NCBI GenBank assembly: GCA_035629025.1
Contig: DASPIU010000076.1
Span: 62,001 to 126,000 of the forward strand
Source of the DNA: Stenotrophomonas_A sp035629025
GTDB lineage: Bacteria > Pseudomonadota > Gammaproteobacteria > Xanthomonadales > Xanthomonadaceae
DNA length: 64,000 bases
Reading direction: 5' to 3'
Below, one piece after another: positions 25,216 to 33,926 of the stretch. How positions within the stretch are numbered: position 1 is the first letter of the stretch; each line of letters begins with the position of its first letter. The position numbers were made by a program, and so were the translations under genes. The notes below the pieces were generated by a model. The model was not told where the DNA came from. It did not search any database and worked only from the letters and a program-made list of their open reading frames with translations.

Positions 25216-25671
25216 TCAGTCCTCGCCGATGTCCTCGTTCCACACCTGCGGATGCGCGGCGATATAGCCGCCGAGCAGGTCGATGCACTCCTGGCTGTGC
25301 AGGTCCACGACCTCCACGCCATGTTCGCGCAGCCAGTCGATGCCGCCGCGGAAGGTCACCGATTCGCCGACGACCACGGTCCCGATGTTGAACTGGCGCA
25401 CCAACCCGCTGCAGTACCAGCACGGCGCCAGCGTGGTCACCATGATGGTGTCGCGATAGCGGCGCTGGCGCCCGGCCTTGCGGAACGCGTCGGTCTCGCC
25501 ATGCACGGAGGGATCGTTTTCCTGCACGCGGCGGTTGTGGCCGCAGCCGAGCAGGCGCCCGTCGCGGTGGTACAGGGCCGCGCCGATCGGGATGCCGCCT
25601 TCGGCCAGGCCTTGCCGCGCCTCGGCAATGGCGGTGTCGAGCAGGGCGCGGTAGTCGGGCGTGGCAATCAT
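25216..25671 (-). CDS. Yeast-type (Fcy1-like) cytosine deaminase / nucleoside deaminase
   Basis: A zinc-dependent deaminase of 151 residues in the cytidine deaminase superfamily. Zinc ligands are His57 (with catalytic Glu59) in VHGET and Cys84 and Cys87 in LAPCWYC. The C-terminal PQVWNEDIGED matches the PQDWFEDIGE end of yeast Fcy1, where the Asp (Asp147 here) contacts cytosine. That points to cytosine as substrate, unlike the unrelated amidohydrolase CodA of E. coli. Activity is inferred, and guanine or another base is not excluded. It lies upstream of the orphan epsilon gene on the same strand, 164 bases away. Confidence 0.85.
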   Translation of the reverse strand: MIATPDYRALLDTAIAEARQGLAEGGIPIGAALYHRDGRLLGCGHNRRVQENDPSVHGETDAFRKAGRQRRYRDTIMVTTLAPCWYCSGLVRQFNIGTVVVGESVTFRGGIDWLREHGVEVVDLHSQECIDLLGGYIAAHPQVWNEDIGED

Positions 25672-25737
25672 GGCGGGTCTCGGCAGGCGGTCGGCGGCCA
25701 GCCAGTCTCGGCCACGCGCTGGCGGGCTGGCAACCGC

Positions 25738-26859
25738 TCAGCGCTGTGCCGGCGGTGCGCTACCCGGCGATGCGGTGTCCAGCGCCACCACCACCGACAT
25801 GCCCGGGCGCAGTTGCGCGGCCAGCGGCTGATCCGGGTCGATACCGATCTTCACCGGGATGCGCTGGGCGATCTTGACGAAATTGCCGGTGGCATTGTCC
25901 GCTGGAAGGATCGCGAACTCCGAGCCCGCGGCGGGCGAGATCTCCAGCACGCGCCCGCGCAGGCGCGCGTTGTTCAGCGCGTCCACGGTGAAGGTGGCCT
26001 GCTGGCCGATACGCACGTTCGCCATCTGCGTTTCCTTGAAGTTGGCGATGATCCACAGCGTGTCCGGCACCAGCGCCATCAGCTGCGTGCCATTGGTCAC
26101 ATAGGCGCCCACGCGCACGCCGATCTGCCCGAGCTGGCCGGCGCGCGGGGCGACGATGCGGGTGTTGTCGAGATTGATCCTGGCCAGCTGCAATGCCGCT
26201 TCGGCATTGGCGACCGACGCCGCCAGCGCGGCGCGGTTGACCTCCACGCTGCGCACGTTCTGTTCGGCCGCTTCCAGTGCCGCCTGCGCCTGTTCCACCG
26301 CCGCGCGTGCCTGCGCGTTGCTGGCGAAGGCGGTGTCGCGGTCCTGCGTGGACAGCAGCTGCTCGTCGGCCAGGCGCTCGGCGCGCTGCAAGGCGGCGCG
26401 GGCGCGGTCACGTTGGGCCGCGGCGCTGGACAGGCCGGCGCGGTTCTCCGCCACCACCGCGGCCGCGCCGCGCCGGCTCTGCTCCCAGTTGGCGAGGTTG
26501 GCCTGCGCGCTCTGCAACTGCGCCTGCGCCTGCTGCAACTGCTGCTGGTAGATGCGGTCGTCGATCTTCACCAGCAGCTGCCCGGCCTGGACCTGCTGGA
26601 AGTCCTGCACCGGCACGGCGGTGACATAGCCGCTGACCTGCGGCGCGATGATGGTCAGCTGCCCGCGCACATTGGCGTTCTCGGTGTTCTGAATCGCACT
26701 GGTGAACGGCCACAGGCGCCAGGCGTACAGCACCAGCGCCGCGCCGGCCAGGGCGACCAGCGCAAAGCCGGCCAGGCTCCAGTAGCGGCGGCGCCGGCGC
26801 CTGGCCAGGGTGGCGGCGTCGGCGGGTGAGGCGGCGGTGGGAGGAGCGGGTGTGCTCAT
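25738..26859 (-). CDS. Membrane fusion protein of an EmrA-type efflux system
   Basis: A periplasmic adaptor of 373 residues (HlyD/EmrA family). A basic cytoplasmic head is followed by one membrane helix (about 27-48), the first half of a biotinyl-lipoyl-like domain (IIAPQVSGYVTAVPV), a long Ala/Gln-rich coiled coil (about 105-215), the second lipoyl half (RIVAPRAGQLGQIGVRVG) and the beta-barrel region. It overlaps its partner transporter gene by four bases (ATGA), the classical emrAB coupling but with the transporter gene first. It should link the inner-membrane pump to an outer-membrane channel encoded elsewhere. Confidence 0.9.
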   Translation of the reverse strand: MSTPAPPTAASPADAATLARRRRRRYWSLAGFALVALAGAALVLYAWRLWPFTSAIQNTENANVRGQLTIIAPQVSGYVTAVPVQDFQQVQAGQLLVKIDDRIYQQQLQQAQAQLQSAQANLANWEQSRRGAAAVVAENRAGLSSAAAQRDRARAALQRAERLADEQLLSTQDRDTAFASNAQARAAVEQAQAALEAAEQNVRSVEVNRAALAASVANAEAALQLARINLDNTRIVAPRAGQLGQIGVRVGAYVTNGTQLMALVPDTLWIIANFKETQMANVRIGQQATFTVDALNNARLRGRVLEISPAAGSEFAILPADNATGNFVKIAQRIPVKIGIDPDQPLAAQLRPGMSVVVALDTASPGSAPPAQR

Positions 26860-28508
26860 GCGCGGGCCGGGGCGGGCAGGGAAGTGGGGACGGTGTCGCG
26901 CCGTCGCTGGCGGTCGCGCTTGACCATGTAGACCAGAAACCAGACCAGCGTGGCGATGGCAATCAGGCCGATGCTGAGGAAGACATCGTTGTACGCCAGC
27001 ACGTTGGCTTCGCGGGTGACGATGCCCGAGAGCGTGCGCATCGCCTGGTTCTGCCGCGCCGCCGCATCGGGAATGGCCCGCGCGTAGGCTGCGGTGTACG
27101 CCTGCAGGCGCGCGGCGACTTGCGGGTCGGTCAGCACCAGGTGGTCCATCAACTGGTTGGCATGGAACTTCTCGCGCACGATCTGCAAGGTTCCCAGCAC
27201 CGCGGCGCCGAGCAGGCCGCCCATGTTCTGCGCCATGCCGAACATCACCGTGAAGCTGATCAGGTTGCCCGGCTGGGTGGCGACGCGGCCGATGCCGGCG
27301 ACCATGGCCGGGGCCACGAAGAAAGTGCTGCCGAAGGCGAGCAGGAACTGGCTGGCATACATCTGCGCCGGGCGGGTCAGGCTGGTCGCGCGCGCGTCAA
27401 GGAAGCAGCCAATGGCAATGGCCGCCACCGCGGTGATCAGGTGCTCGGTGATGTGCTGCGGGTTGATCAGCAGCGCGCTGGCGACCACTCCGCAGGTCGC
27501 GCCCAGCAGCATCAGCCAGAACAGCGTGTGCATCTGGTCGTTGTTCAGGCCGATGCCCTGAAAGAAACCAATCGCGCCGGTGGCCTGCTCGGACAGCACC
27601 AGGCGGATCAACAGCACCGCCAGCGCCAGGCGCAGGATGTCGCCGCTGGCCAGCCAGCGCGTGTTGAGCATGGGTCGCTTGCGGTTGTGCTCGATCGCCA
27701 CGGCCGCGCACAGCAGCACAATGGAAGCGGCCAGCACCCAGCCCAGCCACGGCGTGCTGGTCCACCACAGCACCCGGCCCAGCGACAGCACCGCGGCCAG
27801 CCCCGCGCTGCCGGCGGCAAACAGGACGAAGCTGGCCGCGTCGAGCTTCTCGAACACGCGGTAGCGATCGCCCGGCGGCAGCTTCAATGCCAGCACGCAG
27901 GCCAGCGAGAACAGCGCCAGCCCCAGCTCGAACAGATACAGGCCGCGCCATTCGCCGAACTCCAGCAGCTCGGTGGAAAAGACCCGCGCCAGCGGCAGCG
28001 CCAGCTGGGTCAGGCCCAGTCCGGTCACCACCGCCTTGAGCCGGTGCCGCGCCGGGAACGCCTGGATCATGTAGTACAGGCCCAGCGAACTGAGCGCCGC
28101 GCCGACCAGACCATGCGCGGCACGCACACTGATGGCCGAGCCCAGGCTGTGCACGAACAGGTGGGCCAGCGCGATCAGCGCATACAGCGCGAGAAAGATT
28201 TCGGTGAACAGCCGCAGGCCGAACTGCTGGCGGAATTTCACCAGCACCAGGTTGGCCGACATGTTGGTCATCACGTAGGCGGCCGGTAGCCAGGCCAGCT
28301 CGGCCGCATAGGCCCCCAGCGTGCCTTGCAGATACACCAGGTTGGCGGTGACCAGGGCGTTGCTGAGGCCACCGGTGAGGGCCACGACCACGCCGACCAC
28401 GCCGTAGGCCACCCGCCGCCAGGTGGGATGCAACGGCGTGGAAGCCGAACCGGGCAGGGTCGGGCGCTCATGCGGCTGCCATTGGCGCGGGACGTACTTG
28501 TCGCTCAC
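26856..28508 (-). CDS. MFS drug:H+ antiporter of the DHA2 (EmrB) type
   Basis: A 14-helix inner-membrane transporter of 550 residues. Helices run from about residue 32 to 535, with a large loop (about 445-500) before the last helix, which is typical of DHA2 members. Motifs such as WLPAAYVMTNM in helix 2 and AMVAGIGRVATQPGNLISFTV resemble EmrB-like pumps. Together with the fusion protein downstream it should export hydrophobic or weakly acidic toxic compounds; the substrate is unknown. Its start faces ubiE across 83 bp. No adjacent regulator gene is visible. Confidence 0.88.
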   Translation of the reverse strand: MSDKYVPRQWQPHERPTLPGSASTPLHPTWRRVAYGVVGVVVALTGGLSNALVTANLVYLQGTLGAYAAELAWLPAAYVMTNMSANLVLVKFRQQFGLRLFTEIFLALYALIALAHLFVHSLGSAISVRAAHGLVGAALSSLGLYYMIQAFPARHRLKAVVTGLGLTQLALPLARVFSTELLEFGEWRGLYLFELGLALFSLACVLALKLPPGDRYRVFEKLDAASFVLFAAGSAGLAAVLSLGRVLWWTSTPWLGWVLAASIVLLCAAVAIEHNRKRPMLNTRWLASGDILRLALAVLLIRLVLSEQATGAIGFFQGIGLNNDQMHTLFWLMLLGATCGVVASALLINPQHITEHLITAVAAIAIGCFLDARATSLTRPAQMYASQFLLAFGSTFFVAPAMVAGIGRVATQPGNLISFTVMFGMAQNMGGLLGAAVLGTLQIVREKFHANQLMDHLVLTDPQVAARLQAYTAAYARAIPDAAARQNQAMRTLSGIVTREANVLAYNDVFLSIGLIAIATLVWFLVYMVKRDRQRRRDTVPTSLPAPARA

Positions 28509-28578
28509 GGATTCGTGGCTGGCCCGGGGTGGACTGCGGCCGATTGTGCGCAGCTGCCCGTCACGGCGGCGTCGGTGC

Positions 28579-28591
28579 GATAATCGCCGGC
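28579..28591 (+). promoter_or_regulatory. Leaderless-type -10 element of ubiE
   Basis: GATAAT at 28579-28584 is followed by seven bases (CGCCGGC) and the ubiE ATG at 28592. No ribosome binding site is visible, so the mRNA may begin at or next to the ATG. Confidence 0.5.
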
Positions 28592-29353
28592 ATGAGCGAA
28601 TCCCCCTACAAGTCCGGCACCACCCACTTCGGCTTCCGCGACGTGGCCGCCAAGGACAAGCAGAAACTGGTCGGCGAAGTCTTCACCTCGGTCGCGCGCA
28701 ACTACGACCTGATGAACGACTTGATGAGCCTGGGCGTGCACCGGGCGTGGAAGCGCTACTTCGTCGCCACTGCGCAGGTGAAGCCGGGTGACCGCGTGCT
28801 CGATCTGGCCGGCGGCACCGGCGACATCGCCGCGCTGCTGCGCGAGCGCGTGGGCCCCGAAGGCCAGGTGCTGCTGGGCGACATCAATGCCGGCATGTTG
28901 TCGGTGGGCCGCGACCGCCTGACCGACCGCGGCCTGGTTGCCGGCCTGGACTATGTGCAATGCAACGCCGAGGCGCTGCCGTTCCCGGACCAGAGCTTCG
29001 AGCTGGTCACCATTGCCTTTGGCCTGCGCAACGTGACCGACAAGGATGCCGCACTGCGCGAGATGTACCGCGTGCTCAAGGTCGGCGGCCAGGCGCGGGT
29101 GCTGGAGTTTTCCGAAGTCACCGCCGACTGGTTCAAGCCGATCTACGACTTCCACTCGTTCAAGGTGCTGCCGAAGCTGGGCCAGCTGTTTGCGCGCGAT
29201 TCGGCCAGCTACCAGTACCTGGCCGAGAGCATCCGCAAGCATCCGCCGCAGGAGGCCTTGAAGGCGATGATGGGCGAGGCCGGTTTCGCCCGCTGCCATT
29301 ACAAGAATCTGACTGGCGGCATCGTCGCCATCCATTCCGGCTACAAGATCTGA
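28592..29353 (+). CDS. ubiE: Ubiquinone/menaquinone C-methyltransferase UbiE
   Basis: A SAM-dependent methyltransferase of 253 residues acting in ubiquinone synthesis. The family start THFGFRDVAAKDKQKLVGEVF and VARNYDLMNDLMSLGVHRAWK are clear. SAM motif I is VLDLAGGTGDIA, and the C-terminal HSFKVLPKLGQL and GGIVAIHSGYK are the UbiE signatures. The ATG at 28592 gives the standard N terminus. A GGDEF gene follows 104 bases later, probably by chance. Confidence 0.97.
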   Translation: MSESPYKSGTTHFGFRDVAAKDKQKLVGEVFTSVARNYDLMNDLMSLGVHRAWKRYFVATAQVKPGDRVLDLAGGTGDIAALLRERVGPEGQVLLGDINAGMLSVGRDRLTDRGLVAGLDYVQCNAEALPFPDQSFELVTIAFGLRNVTDKDAALREMYRVLKVGGQARVLEFSEVTADWFKPIYDFHSFKVLPKLGQLFARDSASYQYLAESIRKHPPQEALKAMMGEAGFARCHYKNLTGGIVAIHSGYKI

Positions 29354-29457
29354 TCTCACGCGCCGGGGCGCGCGCCCCGACCGCTTTCTGCGACGCCCGT
29401 CCGGGCAGCCCGAGGCAGCGTGGGCGACACTCCGTGCAACTGCCCACGCCGTATGCC

Positions 29458-30351
29458 ATGCGCCTGCAAGCCGTCCTCTCCCGTCTGTTCCCGCGTTCGT
29501 TCAGCGCCAAGCTGCTGGCGGTGGCGTTCGTGGGCATCCACGTGCCGCTGCTGCTGCTGATCGTCTGGCTGGTCGGCCTAGCCGAGCTCGACGCGCACAC
29601 GCGCTGGACCGTATTTGCGGTGGTGCTGTGCGCCACCTTGCTGGGCACGGCGGGCACGCTGGCGGTGATGTACCGCCTGCTCGCGCCGCTGCGCGATGCC
29701 GCCGACGCGCTGGATGTCTACTACGCCGAACAGCGCCTGCCCTTGTTGCCCGAGCAGGGCGAGGACGAACTCGGCCGCCTGCTGCGCGGCATCAACCGCA
29801 GCCTGCGCGGCATTGACGCCGGCCTGCGCGATGCGCGCCGCCACGCCCTGCTCGACCCATTGACCGAATCGCTCAACCGCCGCGGCTGCGAGCAGGCGCT
29901 GGGCAATTCGGTCATTGCCGCCGGCCGCGAAGGCTGGCCGTTCACCTTGTTCGTGATCGACATGGACAACCTCAAGCCGATCAACGACCGCTACGGTCAT
30001 GCCGCCGGCGATGCGGTGCTGGTGCGGCTGGTGGAAACGGCCTACGGCTGGCTCGGCCCGCAGGACTGGATCGGGCGCTGGGGCGGCGATGAATTCCTGA
30101 TCGGCGTGCACGCCAGCGAAGACGAAGCCACGCTCAAGCTGAACCAATGGCTGTCGATGCTCGAACGCCAGGAAGACACGCACGCCCCGGTCCACGCCAG
30201 CGCCGGCAGCGCCGCGCACCGCCCGGGCGAGGATGCGGCCAGCCTGTACCGGCGCGCGGATGCGGCGATGTACCGGGCCAAGTTCTCCGGCGGCCGGCGC
30301 CTGGTGCGCGACGGCCACGAGGACCCCGACGCCGCGCCGCTCCCGGCCTGA
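29458..30351 (+). CDS. Membrane diguanylate cyclase (GGDEF) with degenerate I-site
   Basis: A 297-residue protein predicted to make cyclic di-GMP. Two membrane helices (about 18-41 and 49-72) are separated by only a few residues, so there is no real sensor loop. A short HAMP-like linker (about 73-125) leads to the GGDEF domain with intact RWGGDEF at 209-213 and DMDNLKPINDRYGH for metal and GTP binding. The inhibitory I-site RxxD is GPQD here and lacks the Arg, so product feedback is probably lost. The start is the ATG 29458; longer upstream frames overlap ubiE. Confidence 0.88.
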   Translation: MRLQAVLSRLFPRSFSAKLLAVAFVGIHVPLLLLIVWLVGLAELDAHTRWTVFAVVLCATLLGTAGTLAVMYRLLAPLRDAADALDVYYAEQRLPLLPEQGEDELGRLLRGINRSLRGIDAGLRDARRHALLDPLTESLNRRGCEQALGNSVIAAGREGWPFTLFVIDMDNLKPINDRYGHAAGDAVLVRLVETAYGWLGPQDWIGRWGGDEFLIGVHASEDEATLKLNQWLSMLERQEDTHAPVHASAGSAAHRPGEDAASLYRRADAAMYRAKFSGGRRLVRDGHEDPDAAPLPA

Positions 30352-30384
30352 ACGGTGTCCGCTGCCCGGCGGCGCGGGCGGCGC

Positions 30385-30390
30385 TAGAAT
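30385..30390 (+). promoter_or_regulatory. -10-like TAGAAT upstream of the M1 aminopeptidase gene
   Basis: TAGAAT followed by CGGCGG lies 29 bases before the ATG at 30419. It would give a leader of about 22 bases. No clear -35 box is seen. Confidence 0.35.
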
Positions 30391-30418
30391 CGGCGGTTTC
30401 TCCGACCCGGTTCCGTCC

Positions 30419-32368
30419 ATGCGTTTCTCGCTTCTGACCCTGTCCCTGGCCGCGGTGCTGGCCGCCGGCTGTTCGCAGCAATCCGCCCCCGCGCCGCAGG
30501 CGCCCGCCGACAAGCACGCCGATACCGCAGTGAAACCCGCCGCCCGCAGCCACGACGAAAGCTCCTACGCCGAACCGGACAAGGTCGTCATCAAGGACCT
30601 GGCGCTGGACCTGAAGGTCGATTTCGACAGCAAGCAGATCGGCGGCAATGCCGTGTACACGCTGGACTGGAAGGACAAGGCCGCCAGGCAACTGGTGCTG
30701 GACACGCGCGAGCTGAGCATCGAGAAGGTGCAGGCCGTGGCTGCCGATGGCGCGTTGTCGCCGCTGCAGTTCGCACTGGCGCCGGCCGACAAGACCTTCG
30801 GCAGCAAGCTCACCATCGAGACCCCGCAGCAGCCGGGCAAGATCCGCATCGACTACCACACCGCGCCGACCGCTTCGGGCCTGCAATGGCTGGAGCCGTC
30901 GATGACCGAGGGCAAGCAGCTGCCCTTCATGTTCAGCCAGTCGCAGGCGATCCATGCGCGCAGCTGGGTGCCGCTGCAGGACACGCCGAGCGTGCGCTTC
31001 ACCTACAGCGCGCACGTGACCTCGCGTCCCGACGTGATGGTGCTGATGAGCGCCGACAACGATCCGAAGGCCGCGCGCGATGGCGACTACAGCTTCAAGA
31101 TGCCCGAGCCGATCCCCTCGTACCTGCTCGCCATTGCCGCCGGCGATCTGGTGTTCAAGCCGATCTCCGAGCGTTCGGGCGTGTGGGCCGAGCCGACGAT
31201 GGTCGACAAGGCCACCAAGGAGTTCGAGGACACCGAGAAGATGATCGGCGCCGCCGAGCAGCTGTACGGCCCGTACCGCTGGGGCCGCTACGACATGCTG
31301 GTGCTGCCGCCGTCGTTCCCGTTCGGCGGCATGGAGAATCCGCGCCTGACCTTCGCCACGCCGACGGTGATCGTGGGCGACAAGTCGCTGGTCTCCCTGG
31401 TGGCCCATGAGCTGGCGCACAGCTGGTCCGGCAACCTGGTGACCAATGCTTCGTGGAAGGACATCTGGCTCAATGAAGGTTTCACTACCTACGTGCAGGG
31501 CCGCATCACCGAGGCGCTGTACGGCGCCGAGCTGGCCGAGGAAGAGCGCGAGATCGACCAGACCGACCTGCTGGCCGAAATCAAGGACATGAGCCCGGCC
31601 GACCAGGCCCTGGCGCTGCCGCCGCTGACCGAGCGCGACCCGGACGATGCATTGAGCCAGGTGGCCTACGTCAAGGGCTCGTGGTTCCTGCAGTTCCTGG
31701 AGCAGCGCTTTGGCCGCGAGGTGTTCGACCCGTTCCTGCGCGGCTGGTTCGACGACCATGCCTTCCAGAGCGCGACCACCGACCAGTTCGTCGCCTATCT
31801 GAAGAAGAACCTGCTGCCGAAGAACCCCAATGCCGTCACCGCTGCAGAGCTCGACGCGTGGCTCAACCAGCCCGGCATTCCGGCGTTCGCGCAGAAGGCG
31901 CGCTCGCGTGGCTTCAGCATCGTCGACACCGCGCGCATTGCCTGGCTTGGCAGCAACACGCTGCCATCCAACCAGGTGACTTCCGAGTGGAACACCCAGG
32001 GCTGGACCCACTTCCTGTCCGGCATGGGTGCAACGCTCACCCCCGAGCAGCTCAAGCAGCTGGATGAGGCCTACCACTTCACCGGCACGGCCAACGGCGA
32101 GATCGCCATGCGCTGGTATCCGCTGGCGATTCGCAGCGGTTACAAGGAGGCGTGGCCGGCGGCGGGCGAGTTCATCCAGCGCGTCGGCCGGCGCAAGCTG
32201 ATCCTGCCGATCTACGCCGAACTGGTGAAGACGCCGGAAGGGCTGGCCTTCGCCCGCGAAGTCTTCGCCAAGGCCAAGCCGGGCTACCACCCGATCACCA
32301 CGGTGTCGGTGGAGGACATGCTGGCCAAGGCCGAAGCGGCGCAGAAGCAGGCGCCCGCGCAGCAGTAA
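30419..32368 (+). CDS. M1-family zinc aminopeptidase lipoprotein
   Basis: A membrane-anchored metallopeptidase of 649 residues. The signal ends in the lipobox LAAGC, so the protein should be tethered in the periplasm or outer membrane. The substrate motif FGGMEN precedes the zinc site His330-Glu331-x-x-His334 with Glu353 eighteen residues on (WLNEG). The C-terminal helical domain resembles leukotriene A4 hydrolase/cold-active aminopeptidases. It should remove N-terminal residues from peptides. A strong terminator follows at 32394. Confidence 0.93.
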   Translation: MRFSLLTLSLAAVLAAGCSQQSAPAPQAPADKHADTAVKPAARSHDESSYAEPDKVVIKDLALDLKVDFDSKQIGGNAVYTLDWKDKAARQLVLDTRELSIEKVQAVAADGALSPLQFALAPADKTFGSKLTIETPQQPGKIRIDYHTAPTASGLQWLEPSMTEGKQLPFMFSQSQAIHARSWVPLQDTPSVRFTYSAHVTSRPDVMVLMSADNDPKAARDGDYSFKMPEPIPSYLLAIAAGDLVFKPISERSGVWAEPTMVDKATKEFEDTEKMIGAAEQLYGPYRWGRYDMLVLPPSFPFGGMENPRLTFATPTVIVGDKSLVSLVAHELAHSWSGNLVTNASWKDIWLNEGFTTYVQGRITEALYGAELAEEEREIDQTDLLAEIKDMSPADQALALPPLTERDPDDALSQVAYVKGSWFLQFLEQRFGREVFDPFLRGWFDDHAFQSATTDQFVAYLKKNLLPKNPNAVTAAELDAWLNQPGIPAFAQKARSRGFSIVDTARIAWLGSNTLPSNQVTSEWNTQGWTHFLSGMGATLTPEQLKQLDEAYHFTGTANGEIAMRWYPLAIRSGYKEAWPAAGEFIQRVGRRKLILPIYAELVKTPEGLAFAREVFAKAKPGYHPITTVSVEDMLAKAEAAQKQAPAQQ

Positions 32369-32393
32369 CGCGACTACACGCGTGTAGTGGCAA

Positions 32394-32428
32394 ACGACGG
32401 CGGGCCTTCGGGTCCGCCGTCGTGTTTT
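32394..32428 (+). terminator. Rho-independent terminator after the M1 aminopeptidase gene
   Basis: ACGACGGCGG pairs perfectly with CCGCCGTCGT around a 10-base loop, followed by GTTTT. A separate 14-base palindrome, CTACACGCGTGTAG, lies just upstream at 32373-32386. Confidence 0.85.
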
Positions 32429-32470
32429 CCGCTGTTATCGTGGGCACCTTCCCGCCAACGGAGCCGCACG

Positions 32471-33193
32471 ATGAAACACCTGCCCTGGATCGCCCTGTGC
32501 GCGTTCGCGCTCACCGCCTGCACCGACCGCGAGGCCGAACGCCAGGCGCAGGCTGCGGCGCTGGCCCAGGCCAACGAGCAGAAGGCCGCCGAGCTGGAGA
32601 AGCGCTATGACCAGGCGGTGCAGTCCAGCAACTGGGACATGGCCCGCGCCTATGGCGCCGACCTGCTGCAGACCTATCCGCAGAGCAGTGCCGCACAGCG
32701 CGTCGAGCCCGGCTATGCGCAGGTCAAGGCCAAGGGCGAGGAGGCGCGCAACCAGCGCCGCTTGCAGGCGCTGTGGCAGTACAACCAGGTCGCGGTGAAG
32801 GGGGGCACGCAGCGCTCGGCGATGATCGATGCCAAGGACCGCGTGGACGTGGATGGCAGCGGCGCCAAGCCGGTGCAGCTGGTGTTTCGCGACCATCCGC
32901 AGTGGAAGCGCCATGCCTACCTCGTTCTGCGCGCCGGCGACTTCAAATGCTACGGCGGCTGCAAGGTGCAGGTGACCGTGGACGGCGGCAAGCCAAAGGC
33001 GATGGCCGCGCACCGGCCGGATACCGATGAGGCCATCGCCATGTTCATCGACGACCAGAACGCGCTGTGGAAGCTGGCGCGCCAGTCCAAGGCCACGCTG
33101 GCCATCGAGTTCCCGGTGAAGGCCGGCGGTACACGCACGGCGGTGTTCGAGACCGGCGGCCTGGATGGCACGCAGATGCCGGGCTGGAACTGA
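32471..33193 (+). CDS. Lipoprotein of unknown function with coiled-coil head
   Basis: A 240-residue lipoprotein, not recognised as a named family. The signal ends in LTAC. The first 60 mature residues are Ala/Gln/Glu-rich and likely helical (EAERQAQAAALAQANEQKAA), with a TPR-like stretch up to about residue 95. The C-terminal half looks like a beta domain with a Cys pair in DFKCYGGCKVQVTVDGG that may form a disulfide. The ATG at 32471 is preceded by GGAG (about 32460). It sits between a terminator and a HAD phosphatase gene whose GTG starts four bases after its stop, suggesting co-transcription. Confidence 0.75.
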   Translation: MKHLPWIALCAFALTACTDREAERQAQAAALAQANEQKAAELEKRYDQAVQSSNWDMARAYGADLLQTYPQSSAAQRVEPGYAQVKAKGEEARNQRRLQALWQYNQVAVKGGTQRSAMIDAKDRVDVDGSGAKPVQLVFRDHPQWKRHAYLVLRAGDFKCYGGCKVQVTVDGGKPKAMAAHRPDTDEAIAMFIDDQNALWKLARQSKATLAIEFPVKAGGTRTAVFETGGLDGTQMPGWN

Positions 33194-33197
33194 GCGC

Positions 33198-33821
33198 GTG
33201 CCGGCATCCGCGCTGGCCGCCCGCCGCCATTGGGTCTTTGATCTCGACGGCACCCTGACCCTGGCGGTGCATGACTTCGCCCTGATCCGGCGCGAGCTGT
33301 GCATTCCGGCGGGGCAGGACATTCTTGGCCATCTGGCCGCGTTGCCGGCGGCCGAGGCCGCGGCCAAGCGCGCCTGGCTGCTGGCGCACGAGCGCGAGCT
33401 GGCCGTAGCTGCGTTACCGGCGCCGGGTGCGGTGGCCTTGCTGCGCGCGCTGCACGGCGGCGGCTGCGCGCTGGGCATCCTGACCCGCAACGACCATGCG
33501 CTGGCGCGGCTGAGCCTGGCCGAGATCGGCGTGCTGGACCTGTTTGCGGATGAAGCGATCGTCGGTCGCGACGAGGCCACGCCCAAGCCGGACCCGGCCG
33601 GCCTGCTGCTGCATGCCGCGCGCTGGGCGCGGCCGCCCGCGGACCTGGTGATGGTCGGCGACCATGGCTATGACCTGGAGGCTGGCCGCGCGGCGGGGGC
33701 GATGACTGTGTTTGTCGGCGCCGACAATGCGTGGCCGGGCCTCAGCGATCACGCCTATGCCGATTGCGCCGCGCTGTTGGCGGCGCTGCAAGGCACTGAT
33801 GTGCGCTGCCCACCTCCGTAG
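33198..33821 (+). CDS. HAD-superfamily hydrolase (phosphoglycolate phosphatase-like)
   Basis: A cytosolic phosphatase of 207 residues, subfamily IA. Motif I is DLDGTLT with the nucleophilic Asp, motif II is the Thr of LTRND, motif III is the Lys in PKPDP and motif IV is GDHGYDLEAG. A helical cap lies between motifs I and II (about 25-90). The GTG at 33198 is chosen because it follows the lipoprotein stop at once and gives a normal N terminus. The substrate is not identifiable. The TAG stop lies inside a REP-like GTAGGAGCGGC repeat. Confidence 0.83.
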   Translation: MPASALAARRHWVFDLDGTLTLAVHDFALIRRELCIPAGQDILGHLAALPAAEAAAKRAWLLAHERELAVAALPAPGAVALLRALHGGGCALGILTRNDHALARLSLAEIGVLDLFADEAIVGRDEATPKPDPAGLLLHAARWARPPADLVMVGDHGYDLEAGRAAGAMTVFVGADNAWPGLSDHAYADCAALLAALQGTDVRCPPP

Positions 33822-33892
33822 GAGCGGCTTTAGCCGCGACCGCCATCTGCCAGTCCGCGACTCCGCCAGTCGGGGCTGAAGCCCCTCCTACA
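33818..33892. repeat. REP-like pair (GTAGGAGCGGCTT family)
   Basis: GTAGGAGCGGCTTTAGCCGC begins at 33818, and the inverted mate GGGGCTGAAGCCCCTCCTAC ends near 33891. Each half folds into its own hairpin and the two halves are inverted relative to one another. The left half supplies the stop codon of the HAD gene. Confidence 0.8.
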
Positions 33893-33926
33893 AGGGCCGC
33901 AGCGGCGTTTTGTAGGCCTCGTCGCC

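Noticed and set aside
25052..25423. N-terminal extension of the epsilon-like gene
   Set aside because: The upstream frame overlaps the deaminase gene, is Arg-rich without structure, and the epsilon fold starts exactly at the Met-Met at 25051/25048.
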